A stretch of DNA of 64,000 bases from Ascidia mentula (Eukaryota > Chordata > Ascidiacea > Phlebobranchia > Ascidiidae): the NCBI GenBank assembly GCA_947561715.1, contig OX387199.1, forward strand, positions 11,475,001 to 11,539,000. The letters run 5' to 3'. Below the pieces are notes generated by a model. The model was not told where the DNA came from. It searched no databases and worked only from the letters and a program-made list of their open reading frames with translations. Shown here one piece after another: positions 23,140 through 36,415 of the stretch (position 1 is the stretch's first letter; each line of letters starts with the position of its first letter). The translations under genes were made by a program, and so were the position numbers.

Positions 23140-23480
23140 AAATTATATCACGCAAAACACATTATAGTTGGAAAAGTAATGTGTTATTAAAAAGACTGAA
23201 TTTTTTTTCAATTTTGTTTGCAAAATAAAAAATGTCACACTTTTTAGTTTATAAATTAAATTAAAATCATTTTTTTTATTCGTTCGTCTTCTTTAAAAAA
23301 AAAACTTAAGATGATCTTACGTTTCAAAATGACGCCCTGATAATGTCTTTAAGAATCATCAGCACAGCTGTATTTTCCATACTTCCATTACTTTATAAAG
23401 TCTTATTTTAAAACATTATTTTTACCGAAAAGCTGTACATATAAGTAAAATGTTTTAGCACCTCAAGCGGTTAATTGCCT

Positions 23481-23494
23481 GTTGCCATGTAAAC
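23481..23494 (+). promoter_or_regulatory. X-box-like (RFX) motif with a forkhead core
   Basis: GTTGCCATGTAAAC matches the ideal X-box GTTGCCATGGCAAC at 12 of 14 positions. It lies 203 bp upstream of the PPIL6 start, in the divergent interval shared with MEIG1. The second half-site also reads GTAAAC, a forkhead (FOXJ1-type) core. RFX and FOXJ1 drive motile-cilia genes in animals, which fits both neighbours. Binding is inferred. Confidence 0.5.
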
Positions 23495-23696
23495 CAGCTT
23501 GCAAGCTTTTCCAAACCTAAAATAAATTTGGAAATTATTACGTTCAGCTGTCTTTAAAACTTGTCTATACTTATGTAGCAAGAATCTCAGAAGAAGAGGG
23601 TTTCAATTTAAATCAAATACATAGTGCATCTCTCTAATACTCTATCTACTTAAAACTTAGATATTTAGGAAATCACTAGATATTAAAAGTGCAGCA

Positions 23697-25718
23697 ATGG
23701 GAGAGCAAAAATGCATCAAGATTTATGGATTGTTAAAGAACGAGTATTTTCACTTTGCCAAGTGTTGTGCAGAGGTAACCTTTTTCATTGCAATGGATAA
23801 ACAGTCAAGCATCAAATTGTCTTGTTTATTTTCAGGATCTCAAAAACAAGTTTGGTGATAAGTTTATTGACCCTTTTATCAAGCCAATGCTTGAATGTGA
23901 ATGGAACACTTTTATTGAGGCAAAAAAGATTGTAAGTTAATTTGTTAACTCATGATAGTGGTTTAACAAACTTTTGAATACAATACATCAATTTATAGTC
24001 TTGAACTATATGCTTTCCATGTGTAACATAATTATTTCAACTGGCATAGCAACTGTGTGGCATACAAAACTACAATGCCTTATTAGACTGTTGGTTCTAA
24101 TACATGACATACCCTATGACAAAATACCAATCAATATTGTATTCTATTTGTCGGAGTCCTGTGATTGCTGCATATTGGATTCTTCTTTGCTTTGTTTTTT
24201 TTATATTGACTTGACAATCTTTGTCATTTAATTATTATATAGGAGCTTAAAGGTGAAGTATGGTCATACACAGACCCAGTTATTTGCTTTGTTGATGATG
24301 TGTTAATTGGAAATCATAAAGAGTTGCTACAATGGGCCCATGATGAATTTAGCTATGAGGATTTTCGGCCTGCTGAACTATACACTGCTATAGCTCAAGA
24401 ATCATATGCTGATTATTTTACTGAAAGCAAGGTATATTTTCTAAGCACACTTACACTTAAAAAATTACTATTCTTTGAGAGTACTTTTTAATTTTTAGAA
24501 CACATTTGTTTTTATGGACATTGTCATTGACAGTCAAGAACAAAAGCGTCTAGTGTTTGAACTTTTCTCTGAAGCATGCCCAAGAACTTGCAATAACTTC
24601 CAAGCTCTTTGCACAGGGGAGAAAGGAACATTACCAAGTGGTTTACGGTTGCATTACAAAAATACACCAATACACAGAATTGTGCCCAATGGATGGATAC
24701 AGGCCGGCGGTAAATTCATTAATTTCCAATAGATCTAATCTTAGTGAAACCTTTTTGGGGCTAAAACATATTTAATTAAATAGTTTTTTTTGCAACATGG
24801 GAGTTTCCTTTAAAAATTTTCCTGCATTATTGAGGACTGTTTGGAATATAATCCTTTGTTAATTATTTTGTCTGACATTAAATATCTTTGTCTGACATTT
24901 GTATATTTTTTGTGAAAATTGGAATGTAACCTCTGTAAGGTCCTGTCCCCCAGTTCGGGAAGCAACATTGTGCAAGGGAGTATTTGTGTTTTGTTTTATT
25001 GTATATGTCCTCTGTGAGATTTGTTGTCAGAACGTTTTGTCTTCAATTTTTTTTTCTCAGACATTCTTCATGGGCGCGGTGACAGCGGGGAATCTATTTT
25101 TGGGGAGGTGTTTGAAGATGAAAACTTTTCTATCCCCCATAACGCACGAGGCATTCTAGGAATGGCCAATAAAGGAAGACACACAAATGCATCACAGTTT
25201 TATGTTACCTTACAACCAACGCAATGGATGGACTGTCAATATGTTGCCTTTGGGTAACTGTGCTTAGTTTGTGCTTATTTGTATATTATGCTTAGGTTAT
25301 TCAGAATCTCTATATTATGGTCGACAAACAACTTCATCAGACAGTCTTATATGACCTTGTGACAATAAAAGACCTAAATAATTTTCACATGGGACATCAA
25401 ATACTATGCGCCTTATACATTTTTGCTTGAAAAAAAACACAAATAAAAAATATCACAGTTTCATACAATCCGCGATCTCTTCTTGCGATAAATCGAATAT
25501 GACTTCTCAAGTTGTGGTATTCGATTAAAAATGTGTTTATATGTTTGTCTCAAATCGTTTCAAACAATGTTATGTTTTAATATAAATCTTGTATTTACAG
25601 GATTTTAATTGAAGGAACGGAATTGCTTAAAAAGTTGGAGAATTTAACAACCTTCAACGAAAGACCTAAAGTTGATTGTCGTATTTGTAACTGCGGATTA
25701 TTTAAACCTGGGAACTGA
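23697..25718 (+). CDS. PPIL6: PPIL6, cyclophilin-like peptidyl-prolyl isomerase
   Basis: Six inferred exons: 23697-23774, 23836-23931, 24243-24431, 24499-24709, 25061-25253 and 25601-25718; about 294 residues (human 311). The first 110 or so residues form the PPIL6-specific N-terminal region (KIYGLLKNEYFHFAKCCAEDLK, ELKGEVWSY). A cyclophilin domain follows: FVFMDIVID, LFSEACPRTCNNFQALCTGEKG, HYKNTPIHRIVPNGWIQAGD, GESIFGEVFEDENF, HNARGILGMANKGRHTNASQFYVTL. The catalytic Arg (HRIV) is kept, and the position of the cyclosporin-contact Trp is Trp here (TQWMD), whereas I recall a different residue in human PPIL6. Family members are expressed with motile cilia. It is divergent from MEIG1. Confidence 0.95.
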
Positions 25719-28700
25719 AACTGTTTGTGATTTTTTTGTTGTATTTACCACTGTATTTTGCCACTGATTTAACGTTTATAAATCATTGTACCCATGCTAC
25801 CGGTCAACATATGGCATGTTGGAGAAGGAGAATTGACGTTAATTTGGTAGTATCACAATTGTATTTAGGGGGTGGTGCCAACAGCTGTTTTTTTCTGGTC
25901 AATCTATCACATTCGAATTGTTTAATGTCCGATGGGGTGGAAGATTGGAACATTGCAGTGGGCGCATGTGGACCATAAGCTTGTTTTGTAAACCTACACA
26001 GCTTGACAACCAGCCAACCTGCAATTGACCCTCACGCAGTTGGAATATGAGGTTGCGTCCTGTTGTCGAACACTCAGTAGGTCCCTCTTTGGTTCATGGC
26101 TCGTTTGTCAGAAATTTCGAGAAAGCACTCGAAAACTTCAAAAAAAAATTTCCAACTACTAATTTATTATCCTAGTAACAATCCCTGTATAAAATTTTGA
26201 CGTCATCTAATTAACGAACACTCATTTATCACATTACGCGAATGATCCATATGATGGATATACTGGCCACTGTATCAATTGGAAGAATGACAAAGTCAGT
26301 AAAACAAGAAACACTATTGGCATTAGCAGAGAAGGAATGCCCGGGGTGGACGCAGGGGATTGGACCTCCTCAATATTTTGGTTGGTGGAGTCATAATATG
26401 ACTAGTTCCCCACAAAATCCATAATTTGTTATGTTTGGTGTTTTAACACCCTCGAATATTAAACGTGTGGAATCAATGAAATATTTGAGAGAAACGTGTC
26501 CATAGCTCTGCAGCGACCTAAGGTGTGCAGAACGAAACACTGTCGTTTATCTGACTCCTAACACTATTAAGAACATCTGCCAAAGAAACTACCTTTGCAA
26601 CCTTTTAATTATTACACAAAACGATAAACAAACATACCTTGGTTTAATACATAGAAACGAATCGATTGACCTACATGCCAGCTGCGCTTTGTACAGAATT
26701 TCAATACACAAAAAAATGACGTTTAATCAAACAGTTTCTCTGCAGCTCGTCATAGTTTGCTTCTCCGTGAATGTCATTCTTTGTGTGCTTATTTTAGTGG
26801 GGAAATGTTATTTCAAACAGAACATAAATGTTTGTTCACATTGTGTGTTTGAAAGCGACAAGGAGAAGATAAGTATAGGCTATGTTCCGTATTTATTTTC
26901 ACGCCATGCCCTTTTTTGCGTCGCAATGCTTGGACACCGGACAAATAATTCCTAATTGTGTATTTGCTGTAGTTTTGTTGACAGGTAGAAACTTTAGAAA
27001 AAAAATCAATCTTCTGAAAAAGGAGAATAATCTAATGATTGTCCCACCACCCAATAATTTAAACGGACCTCGACACAGGGCAACATAAATTTACATTCCT
27101 TTATAAACCTAACGTTTCAATCACTGTGATGGCAAAATATATACAGTAGTACCGTCTTTACTCGGTGAATTCGCCTGCTGTAACAATTTTTAATATACTT
27201 CGGATATACCAACAGATGGGGTCCCAACTTTGCTTGGCTATCGATCGGAACTTCAAGCCCAAGTGAAAGCCAAACGCCAAGTTTATACCTTGGTTCACAC
27301 CAATGTTCGCAGTTTTCGCTAAGGTGTTCCCTCCAAATAAAAGACCTGTTTAAAACATTATTGTGTTCTTGTCCAAAGTCCAAGGTGTTTGAAGACCTTG
27401 ACTGAGGTATTTTTTACTAAAACAGAAAATAATATTTAAAAAAAAAACGGAGAATATAGCTTACGTTTCGGACGTTATTGGGATCATCAACACCACCTGA
27501 ACCTCTCAATTCAAAGGAACACGCCTCAGTTTACTTCCAGGCTTCGGACACTCCTTTTGACAGTTACATTACGTGGTCAATGTGACGAAGAAATAATTTG
27601 TCTCCAATTTTTCATAGTATTCGATTTAACACGTTTAAACAATGGTATGTATTTGCTGTTTTTTTTCGCCAGCAGTACGAAGATTCCGTGATGTATGCTG
27701 TGTCCCGATAATCAAACCAAGTCTAACTATTTCTCGGTCGTTTGTAGCCTACAATGCTGCTTACGCATGGGAGTTTAGTGATATAATAGATATGACGCAT
27801 ATAAATCTACATCCACTTTATTGCTTTAGATGTGCAACCTAATGGGCCTTCCAATAAACGTACGTGGGAAGTATTACATCATTTCCTGTCCCCACATTTT
27901 TATGTGTAACTACAAAGCGTAGTAGCGGAAACTCGATGACGAATCACAACAAATATGACGCAATCGATCACTTGATGACCTGGCAATTGTACCTGCACTA
28001 AAGAAAGAACTTATAACAATGAAATACCGATTTTGCTTCACCTTTTACAAACAGAGGCATAAATTAAGGCAATTTAACATGTTAATCGTCAACATTCGCC
28101 CAATAACAGTAGAGTATAGACAAACAGCTGTACATAACGATAAAAATGTCAAAAAGCACGGAAAATATAAAAGCACGGTTCAATTACGAAACTTTTGCAA
28201 GATTTAAAAGCACTACCGACAGAAATAGGAACTAAAAGCACGCCCGAACATACTTAGTTCAGACTCCACAAATTTCGGCAGTTTGAGGGGCTGAAAAGTG
28301 ATTGTTCTGCATAACTAACAAAAAGTTACTCGAAAAAACTTAGTAGGGAGAGGCAACCGAAATCCTACAAAAAGTGATGCTGTGTTGTTAACCACAAGAA
28401 TGGATTGAACATGAACGTGGTGCTTTGAATTGCTGTAAGTTCATAATGTAGTGCTTAAACATGTTTGTAAATATGCTGCCTGTTTGTGAAGATGCAATGT
28501 CTTGGAAAAACGCTTGATTTGCGAAAAGGTGAGTTGGATTATTCAAGCAGAGTTGCGGGACCAATGACTGAGGTTAAAATGCATTTAAAAGCGCAAAAAT
28601 CAGGTGCTTGAAAAAAACAGCAAAAAGTATATTGAACGAAAAGAAAACTACGAAAATAAAGCATCGATAATGGGTTGAGCACCGATTGCAACCACATGAA

Positions 28701-29751
28701 CATGTTGCTTGGTGAGCTTAAAAGGTCAATGCCTATCGTCTCAATTCGAAGTTGCTACGACCAAACGCATGCATACAAAGGCGAAAAACACAAAAAGCAA
28801 TTGCCTCACAACAATAAAATCCCCACTCCAATATTTTTCAGTGTCGCGATGGAAGGTCGGCGGTCGCGCACCAACGTTAAGAGCAACTCCACGAAATTTC
28901 GCCATAGCACTGGATAAACCAACATGCTCAGTTTACATTGCCAACTATAGCAAAATATTAAGCGATAACAACAGGCAAAGTGGAAGATTTAAATGATTTA
29001 AAACGAAACGAAAAACACAATCCACAAAACATAAACCTGTCAACAACTTGCGAGGGAAGGAATCGACATTTGTTAAGTACACAATTCATTCTTTTTTGTC
29101 GAGAAAATTTTAATATCGCTTTGGAGCAACCACGTACCTGGACGAAACTAGTTAAAATGCCTGATTAAAAGTCCATTCTGCAGTACAATGCAACGTTTGC
29201 ATTTTCACATCACAGTAAAGATTTGAAAGAGTTCTCTGCGCGATGCCTGGAAAAAAGGTCAGCGCATCTGCTTTGCTAAGTAAAAATGCACCTCAACAAG
29301 CATGTGGGTAAGGCATTAAAAGAAAAGAGGCGAATAATACAGCAGTAAAATCTAACTCGATAACCAAAATAAAGCACCATTCATGAGTCATCCTTGAAAA
29401 AGTGAACTCTAACTTAACAAGGCGATTGGAACAATGGTAATGATCAAATAATATATTTCAAAGCACGATGAACACAATACTTATGTACAGATAGATGTTG
29501 ATCAAAACTTTTTGAAAAAAAAACTTTAAAGATGTGTCACACATTGGCGTTATTAACGGCAAACATGTGTTTTTGGTACACCTCCTTTACCACACCTTTA
29601 CGTCCTAGAAATCTCTATGGCTATTTATGCAAACTCCAGTTAATAACTGCATTGGAGTTTTGATGATAAGATCAACAAAAACCCAGAGAAACCTTTCACA
29701 AAAAATGTCTGAATGGAAATGTTGAAATGCACAGACCCAAGTTCAGAATTG
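25719..29751. other. Gap between convergent PPIL6 and FoxO, partly FoxO 3' UTR
   Basis: About 4 kb with no gene I can support. The right portion is probably the FoxO 3' UTR, read on the minus strand. Open frames such as 26242-26424, 26707-26955, 27117-27383, 27642-27842 and 28019-28207 have no recognisable domains. The stretch around 27900-29400 is unusually A-rich on the plus strand with many short interrupted frames. No clear inverted or direct repeats were found. Confidence 0.4.
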
Positions 29752-32700
29752 TTACATTCGATAATGTCCTATTGACCCAACAGATGATTGCTGTCTTAAG
29801 TTAGGATGAGGTTGCATAAATTGTTGTGCAAAAGCATTGTTACCCATTCCAGGTGAGCCACTGGTTCCGCCAGTACCCATCATAACACCTCCATTGGCAT
29901 GTGAATCCACCAACAAGTTCGGGTTATTCCCACAGTAAGGATTTATGTCTTGGAACATCTGATGTTGTTGTGTATTGTACTGGGGTGGTGGTGCCTGGTG
30001 TTGGGTCTGTTGTTGATATTGATGTTGTCCTTGCTGAAGATTTGCCATATTTCCCAAACCTAACTGTCCTGTGTTATACTGATAGGTGTGTTCGGTGGAC
30101 TCATTTTGCTTGTTAGTGTTACATGCTGAGTTTGTCTCCATTGTACTATCCAAGTCCACTCCAGGCATTACCCCAGTAACTGCAAATATTCAACTTGAAG
30201 GTAAGTCAGGTCAATTGCCTCAATAGACACCAAGCTATGGTAAATCAAGTTCATTTTAACAACATCAATATTCTGTGTTTTAAGTTAAACTGGTCCATAC
30301 AGTTTAACACAATTTAATGAAATAATAATACATAGTTTCAATAATATCTAAAATTTGCGGACAGTGTCAAGATGTAGAAACTCAGAAAACTAGAAAAATA
30401 AACACAGAATCTAAAGTTTTTTGGCAGGAAAAAAACATATATGTTACCGGAGTCTTGTTGAAAAGGATACCCAAAATCCATCGGATATTCAGTGGGAACA
30501 TCCATATCCTGAAGCATTTGGTCCAGTCCAAGGGTTGGACCAGGATCAAAAAATTCATGGTTGTCTATGTTAATGTCCGATGGAAATTTTCTTTGGCTCA
30601 TTTGCATGAGGTTGCTATCATCAATAGGATGTTGGTGATGCTGGCTTGGGTTGTCTGCCCTTCCTAATCCAAGCATGGTACTTTGCTGTGAGCAGACACA
30701 GATTATTTGTCAACATGAAATTGAAAAAAAAATGCCACATTACAATAAGCTACCTTTGGGAACGGTGAAGCATATTCATGCATTCCCAAGTTTTGATTGT
30801 CCATTATAACTTGTGGTGGTTGTTGCAGTTGGTTTGGAATGTTGCCAGGCTATAAAAATCATATAAAATTTTGAAAAATATATATTCTAGTAGTTTAGAC
30901 AGAGAGAAAAAAGTAGTATCAAAAAGAAAACTATTGCTTCATGTAAGAGCAGCAGTATTGCTTGTAAATGCAAATGAGCCACACCATTTTAATGCTTTTT
31001 TACCTGCTGAGGATTTTGCTGAAGACCCAAGCCATTGTGTTGCAAGTGTTGCTGGCTTTTCATAGCATTATTAGGCTGACTTCCAAGCAGCTGGTATAAA
31101 GTTGTTGTCTCATTTGCAGATGATGATATTCTGGTTGGAGCATCAATTCCCTGAACAAGAATAAGTTTAACAAGGTTTTTACAAAGCATATTCATTTAAA
31201 CTTACAAGCATGTTTAGTTTAGGTGTCTGGGCATGAGTTTCTGGATACTGTCGATAAGAACCCTAAAAATATTTAGGTATTGTTTAGTTTGATAAAGTCT
31301 GTCTTTTTTCAGTAAATATTCTTTGATAATAATACCATGTTGTAAACATTGTGTGGAGAAGCAGAAAGTGAAGTTTCAGGTGTTTTAAATGATGTAAGTA
31401 ATGTTTCTTGTGACAAGGATTCTGCACTTTGCTGGAAACAATGGTAAAATATTTTAACAATCAATTTACAATACTTCTTTTACAATTCAAAGCAGTGGCA
31501 ACCCCAAAAATTGTACTGGGGTATTACATCAAGCATGATTGGGCACATACCAAAGGTTTTTGCATTGATTCTGACATGTTGTATTTAGGTTGTGGTCTCA
31601 AACGTGGCATGGTGTTTGCACGACCTCGCTGAACAGGACCTCCAAGATCTACATTCTGCTTCAAGGGCATTGAATTCAATGTCAAAGACTAAATAACAGA
31701 ATGAATATTACAACCACATTCCCAAAAATGCTTTTACCAAAATAACACAGTTTGTAACACCTTAATAGTCGTGGTAGTGGTGGTTCCTTGTAACAATGAT
31801 GCCAAATTGGGACTTGAAAGAACGGCTTTGTTTATGGTTGTAATGGAGTTGGCCTGTCCATGTGAACAACAAATTACATTACACACACACACATATATAA
31901 TGCCACTATTAATCTATTTCAAAATATACTTTATTTACCTGACTATTTGAATTGTTTGTTGGTGTGTTTAGATAAATGTTTGTCCTGTCATTGTTTGCTG
32001 CAGTCATCACATTGCTTTGGCCACAAGTCATTGGTGATGAAGGGTTCAACATGTCTATGCCTTGTAAGCAATAAAATTAGCTTTACAAAAAAAGAATACT
32101 TAAATTGAATGAACCAACTTTACCAGCAAGACTGTCCAACAAATCTGAGTGCAAAGGATCGTCGATACTATCAACCAAGCTAAACGCATCAGGGCCTTGT
32201 CCAAATAATTCTGTAAAGTTGCCTGAAACACAGGGTTCACCTCATAAAAAAATATTAAACGGTTATTACCACATATTTTTCCTTTTAAAAATTACTATGT
32301 GGCTATTTTACCATTTCTGTGATTGAGAGGGGTTGAAACAAAATGTACAAATTGGCATTTACTTGATGGTGTGTATGATGAAGATAATGGTGAAAGTGGT
32401 GGGGGCCCATCAGCTTCCAAATCTTGAAGTAATCCTGTATGGGGTGGTGATATCCGACCACCGATGCTACTGGCATTTGAGCTGGTGCGGTTTCTAACAA
32501 GTAAGGTATGGATTTTAACTGCTCATGATACTATCACTCAACTTACCTAAACTCAGATGCAAAAGACTTGCTGGGTATTTCATAGTCTTGTGTGCGATCT
32601 GCACATGGGCTCTTAGTCCAAGTGGAACTATCATGCTTTATTGATTTTTCTTTCTTTTGTTGATCGACCTTAAAAATTAAACAAAAAACATTGTAAAATA

Positions 32701-34955
32701 AAATGTAATAATAGGACAAACAAACAACAGAAACCACCTTTTGCTTTGCCAATTTACTTCTGTGTTTATTGTTTCTAGCAAGGGTTGTATCCATACTAGT
32801 TGTTCTGCGCCGTGCTGGCTTGCCTGGCTTGGCATCATAATTGATGACCCACCAAGAAGACTTGCCCGTGCCTTCATTCTGGATTCTCTTAAACTTACTA
32901 TGAAGTGACAGGTTGTGCCGAATGGAGTTCTGAGATGCAATAATGACATAAAAATACAACTGGCACTACGTTGCACATTTTGTAAGGCAGTACTTTAGTG
33001 CCGGACCATATTAAATTAATGACCTAATGTCACACCTCAGCAACAGCCATGATTCATAATTATAACCTGCTGCATGCAGTAGTAGGAGAATTCTAATTTT
33101 GACAAACAGATATTGTGAAACAACTGCACTGTTACATACAATGACTGTGTCAAAGATGTTTATTGTGTCTATTTTGAAAAGCAGGTAATTTAACATTTGG
33201 TGATTAAAAGTAATTTCTATCAAACAAAACATTTGTTATATTGGCCTCTCTGTTGATTCCATAAAATCAGTTCCATAAGAGAAAAATGCTAATTGGCACA
33301 TTGGTACTAGTTGATATTATAGTGAAGGCAACTGCCTAATTACAACTATTATAAGGTGAGACCAATTTGTACCAGAATACTTCAAAGAAGTTTTCCCAAT
33401 TATTTGTAATTTTACACTACTCATTTTTTTAATTTTATCAGTGAGCAATTCAAAGTTATCGACTACAATATCAATCAAATTACAGCCTGAATGTTATCAG
33501 CTAATTTTGTTTTAAATAGTGCCTGCTTTATTTGATATGTCCAAAATCTTATATTGTTTAAAAATTAAACAGAAGGTACGTGAACGTTAATACAGTCTCC
33601 AAAAGAAAAGGAATAAAACAAAACTTGTGGTACTAATTTTTCAGTATCGAAGAGTCGTTATAAGAACAATTGATGCTAACTGAAATTGCATCATCACATC
33701 TGCAATTGTGAGTAATGGGCTTCCTCTGCCTACGTCACAATATTAAAGTGTTGTCACCACAGGAAGTAATTGGATCTAGTATTTAACTCTTCCGGTTTAT
33801 TTCATCTAGGTTCAATGTAGGCATAAAAGCTATGTGAACCACATGCATTGATAAAAGTTTATCTTGAAAAAGCTGCTACCTTACAATAACTAGTCCAGAT
33901 GTCAGCAACCTTTGGCATGCAAGGAGCCAGCTAAACACTTTTTGCACCAAGCTAAAACATGTTTGGAGCCACAAAACCTTGGTAGGGATTATTTTAACCC
34001 TTTAAACATACACAAAAGATGGTAAGTGTCACTATATGTTTTTATGGAATTGCAAAACCTTATGGAACAACTGAGTGCACCATAACAGTTTCTTTTTTAT
34101 TTACTTTACAGTCTTCTATGCAGCTATAACAAAGTGTGGGAAAGACACATAGCTCTGAAACCACAGGTTGCCGACAACTGATTCTGACAAACACACTACA
34201 ACATAAGCATGATATTCTTTATCCATCACAGGCAAACAAAATAAAACAAATTCTACCTTCCATCCAGCTGAAGAATTGCTATCACCTTTATCCTTAAAAT
34301 ATGGAACATTCTTCACCATCCAGTCATATATTTGTGCAAGAGTCAGTCTTTTGTCAGGGGAACTCTCTATTCCCTGGGTTATGAGGTCAGCATATGACAT
34401 ATTTCCCCAAGCATTTTTTCTAGATGATGTCTTTGCTTTGGTTACCACAGAAACAGTGGTAGCTGGTGGAGATTCTGTGTTAGAAACTGACCCAATATCC
34501 AAACTGGTTCTCTTATTTCCCTCATTTCCTGCATTATGTGAAGATTGTGGAGCAGAGGTAAATGTGGGTATTTGGCTGACATTTTCAGTTACAGTGTAAG
34601 TTGACTCAGTCTTTACATTTAATGGTGTTTGCAAAATGTTTGAAACAAGATTGGATGCTGGAGAACCCATCAGAACACTGGAGTAATCAGTTGAGGGAAA
34701 TGCACTTGGACTCATTGTAGGACATAACTCCTGTTTTGGTTCTTGTTTTACCATATGGGAAATTTCAGTGGCATCTGCCATTAACTGCTCCTGTGAACCA
34801 CACTCCTCTATGGTTGCTTCTAGTTTCATCGCAATATCCCCATCCTGACTTTCACTATTGCGACTACAGATATTTGGCCTGTTCATAGGCCATGTGCAGG
34901 ATCGAGGACGAGACTGTGGCTCAAAATCGGGATCAATTACAGGTATCTCTGCCAT
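29752..34955 (-). CDS. FOXO: FoxO forkhead transcription factor
   Basis: Nuclear effector of insulin/PI3K-Akt signalling, controlling stress, metabolism and autophagy genes. Fourteen inferred exons: 34955-34257, 32929-32738, 32668-32547, 32493-32363, 32222-32124, 32060-31939, 31853-31761, 31688-31551, 31431-31336, 31262-31206, 31150-31004, 30849-30754, 30685-30448 and 30179-29752; about 885 residues. The forkhead domain spans the first intron ([16 protein letters not shown] through [15 protein letters not shown], then [13 protein letters not shown] and GKSSWWVIN). The GDSNS insertion is FoxO-specific. All three Akt-type sites are visible: [16 protein letters not shown] and [10 protein letters not shown]. 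The C-terminal half is Gln/Asn/Pro-rich, with an acidic patch ([18 protein letters not shown]) that may be the activation region. The start at 34955 precedes the first Akt site, as in relatives. Confidence 0.96.
33896..34180. mobile_element. hAT-like MITE in FoxO intron 1
   Basis: A 285-bp segment beginning CAGATGTCAGCAACCT and ending with the inverted match AGGTTGCCGACAACTG (14 of 16 paired). The end sequence resembles hAT termini and the other two hAT-like MITEs in this window. Flanking 8-mers match poorly, so the target duplication is decayed or the edge is slightly off. It lies wholly within the 1.3-kb intron that splits the forkhead domain. It has no coding capacity. Confidence 0.6.
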
Positions 34956-35530
34956 GGCAACACAGCTTCAACTTCTTTTAAAAAGCAAAATGTTATATCA
35001 CATCAATGATGTTTTTAAGCAGTCTAAACATCAAAAATATATTTTGGAACACCATCAACAAGCTATTTATCACTTTTAGCAATGTAAATCAAGTAGTGAG
35101 GTTAAGCATCATACATGGCCTAACATGAGGCTCTCCGATTGCTGTACAATAAAGCAAAACATAACTTTTTAAAAGGCTAAAATTATCACGATGCCATGTT
35201 ATTGTTAATTGTCAGATGTGTTTGCAAATGCAGTATTTGTACAATGTCAAATACATGGTTTAAGGTGCTGAAGCTAAACTAGCAAAAATTGTGCAAATAG
35301 CACATACAAGAAAATCATGCAAGTTTTTGCCGATTTATTTTATTATTTGTTACATTTTACAACGTTAAACAACAAAAAACAGAATTCCTACAACAAAATA
35401 TTGTTTAAACATTTGTTACCTACATTATGAATGAATCAGAAAATACATTATGAGCCATAATACAACTACGTGCTGTACAACAACAGTCGGCCATATTGTT
35501 TGGCTAGCCTCGAAAAACGTCATAAATAAA

Positions 35531-35540
35531 GTCACGTGAC
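35531..35540 (+). promoter_or_regulatory. CLEAR/E-box palindrome upstream of FoxO
   Basis: GTCACGTGAC is an exact CLEAR-type palindrome, the preferred site of TFEB/MITF bHLH-zip factors. It lies about 580 bp upstream of the FoxO start codon. USF or Myc/Max-type proteins also bind CACGTG cores. Function is inferred from sequence only. Confidence 0.4.
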
Positions 35541-36415
35541 ATGACTTTGTTCTGCTGCATTTTGTTTCTGTGTGGAGATAGAATGATACATAAAGTTTTT
35601 AGTTAAACTGGTTGCATAAATTTAAAACGTACAGTAAGTGACTATCAGAACTAAAGGTAGAAGAATAAGAAAATCATTTTGATAAAAAATACCCACCACT
35701 TTAACTGCCTTTTTGCGTGCTATGATGCCACATATAAAGATTTTTTTAATTTATAAACTTGTTTTTTCTGCAATTTATTTGTAATATTCGGGTAATGTAC
35801 TGCTTCTAAATTCGACGTTTAACTCATCTATTAAACAATATTCTCCATGCACTTTTATTGAAAACCGTTCCATAAACTAATGTAGGCTAAGTAGCAAACT
35901 CCAAAAGTTGTAACCATTTTTATTTGTGATTGTGTCTATATTTTTGTTGCACCAAAAAACTAATGCAGATGAATGCAATTAAATTTTTTTTGTCAGGGTC
36001 CTCGAGAGGGAAAAAACTATTTGTCTGGAGATCGCAAGTAGGCTAATTGTAGGGGAACCAGGAAACTAATTACACCGGGACCAGCCAGGTCGCAAACCTC
36101 GATCCACATATAACTGCCTAATTTAGTATTGTATTTTAACGGAAATTTACAACCAAAAATGACTGTGTCCCTAAATATTGTCATTTTCACTTCTATTTAC
36201 ACATGGCATCCAAAAAAAACGGCCTACAAAACAACGTCGTATTTCGGAAAAAAGGATGAGAAATTTTTAATATTTTCAGTTATTAGAATCAATGTAATGC
36301 TAACTTAAACATAATAATAATTCAGTTCAAAACTCTACCAACGTTTCAAGTAATTCGAATTTATTTGCGAGTATTCTATCTTTTCGAAAGCAGAATCGCA
36401 TTTGGTCTCGTGTAA

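Noticed and set aside
26707-27088. Possible small single-pass membrane protein (hydrophobic frame at 26707-26955 plus a Lys-rich frame at about 26985-27088)
   Set aside because: A hydrophobic segment and a possible second exon exist, but no donor is convincing, no family is recognisable and the region lies in an otherwise noncoding gap.
27117-27383. 88-codon minus-strand frame between PPIL6 and FoxO
   Set aside because: No domain, no plausible splice partners and no repeat signature; likely chance.
28990-29170. CRISPR-like or phage-like content
   Set aside because: The window is clearly animal nuclear DNA; no spaced direct repeats or prokaryotic gene structure were seen.
32105-34599. Plus-strand frames across FoxO
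   Set aside because: They are antisense shadows of FoxO exons and introns with no motifs.
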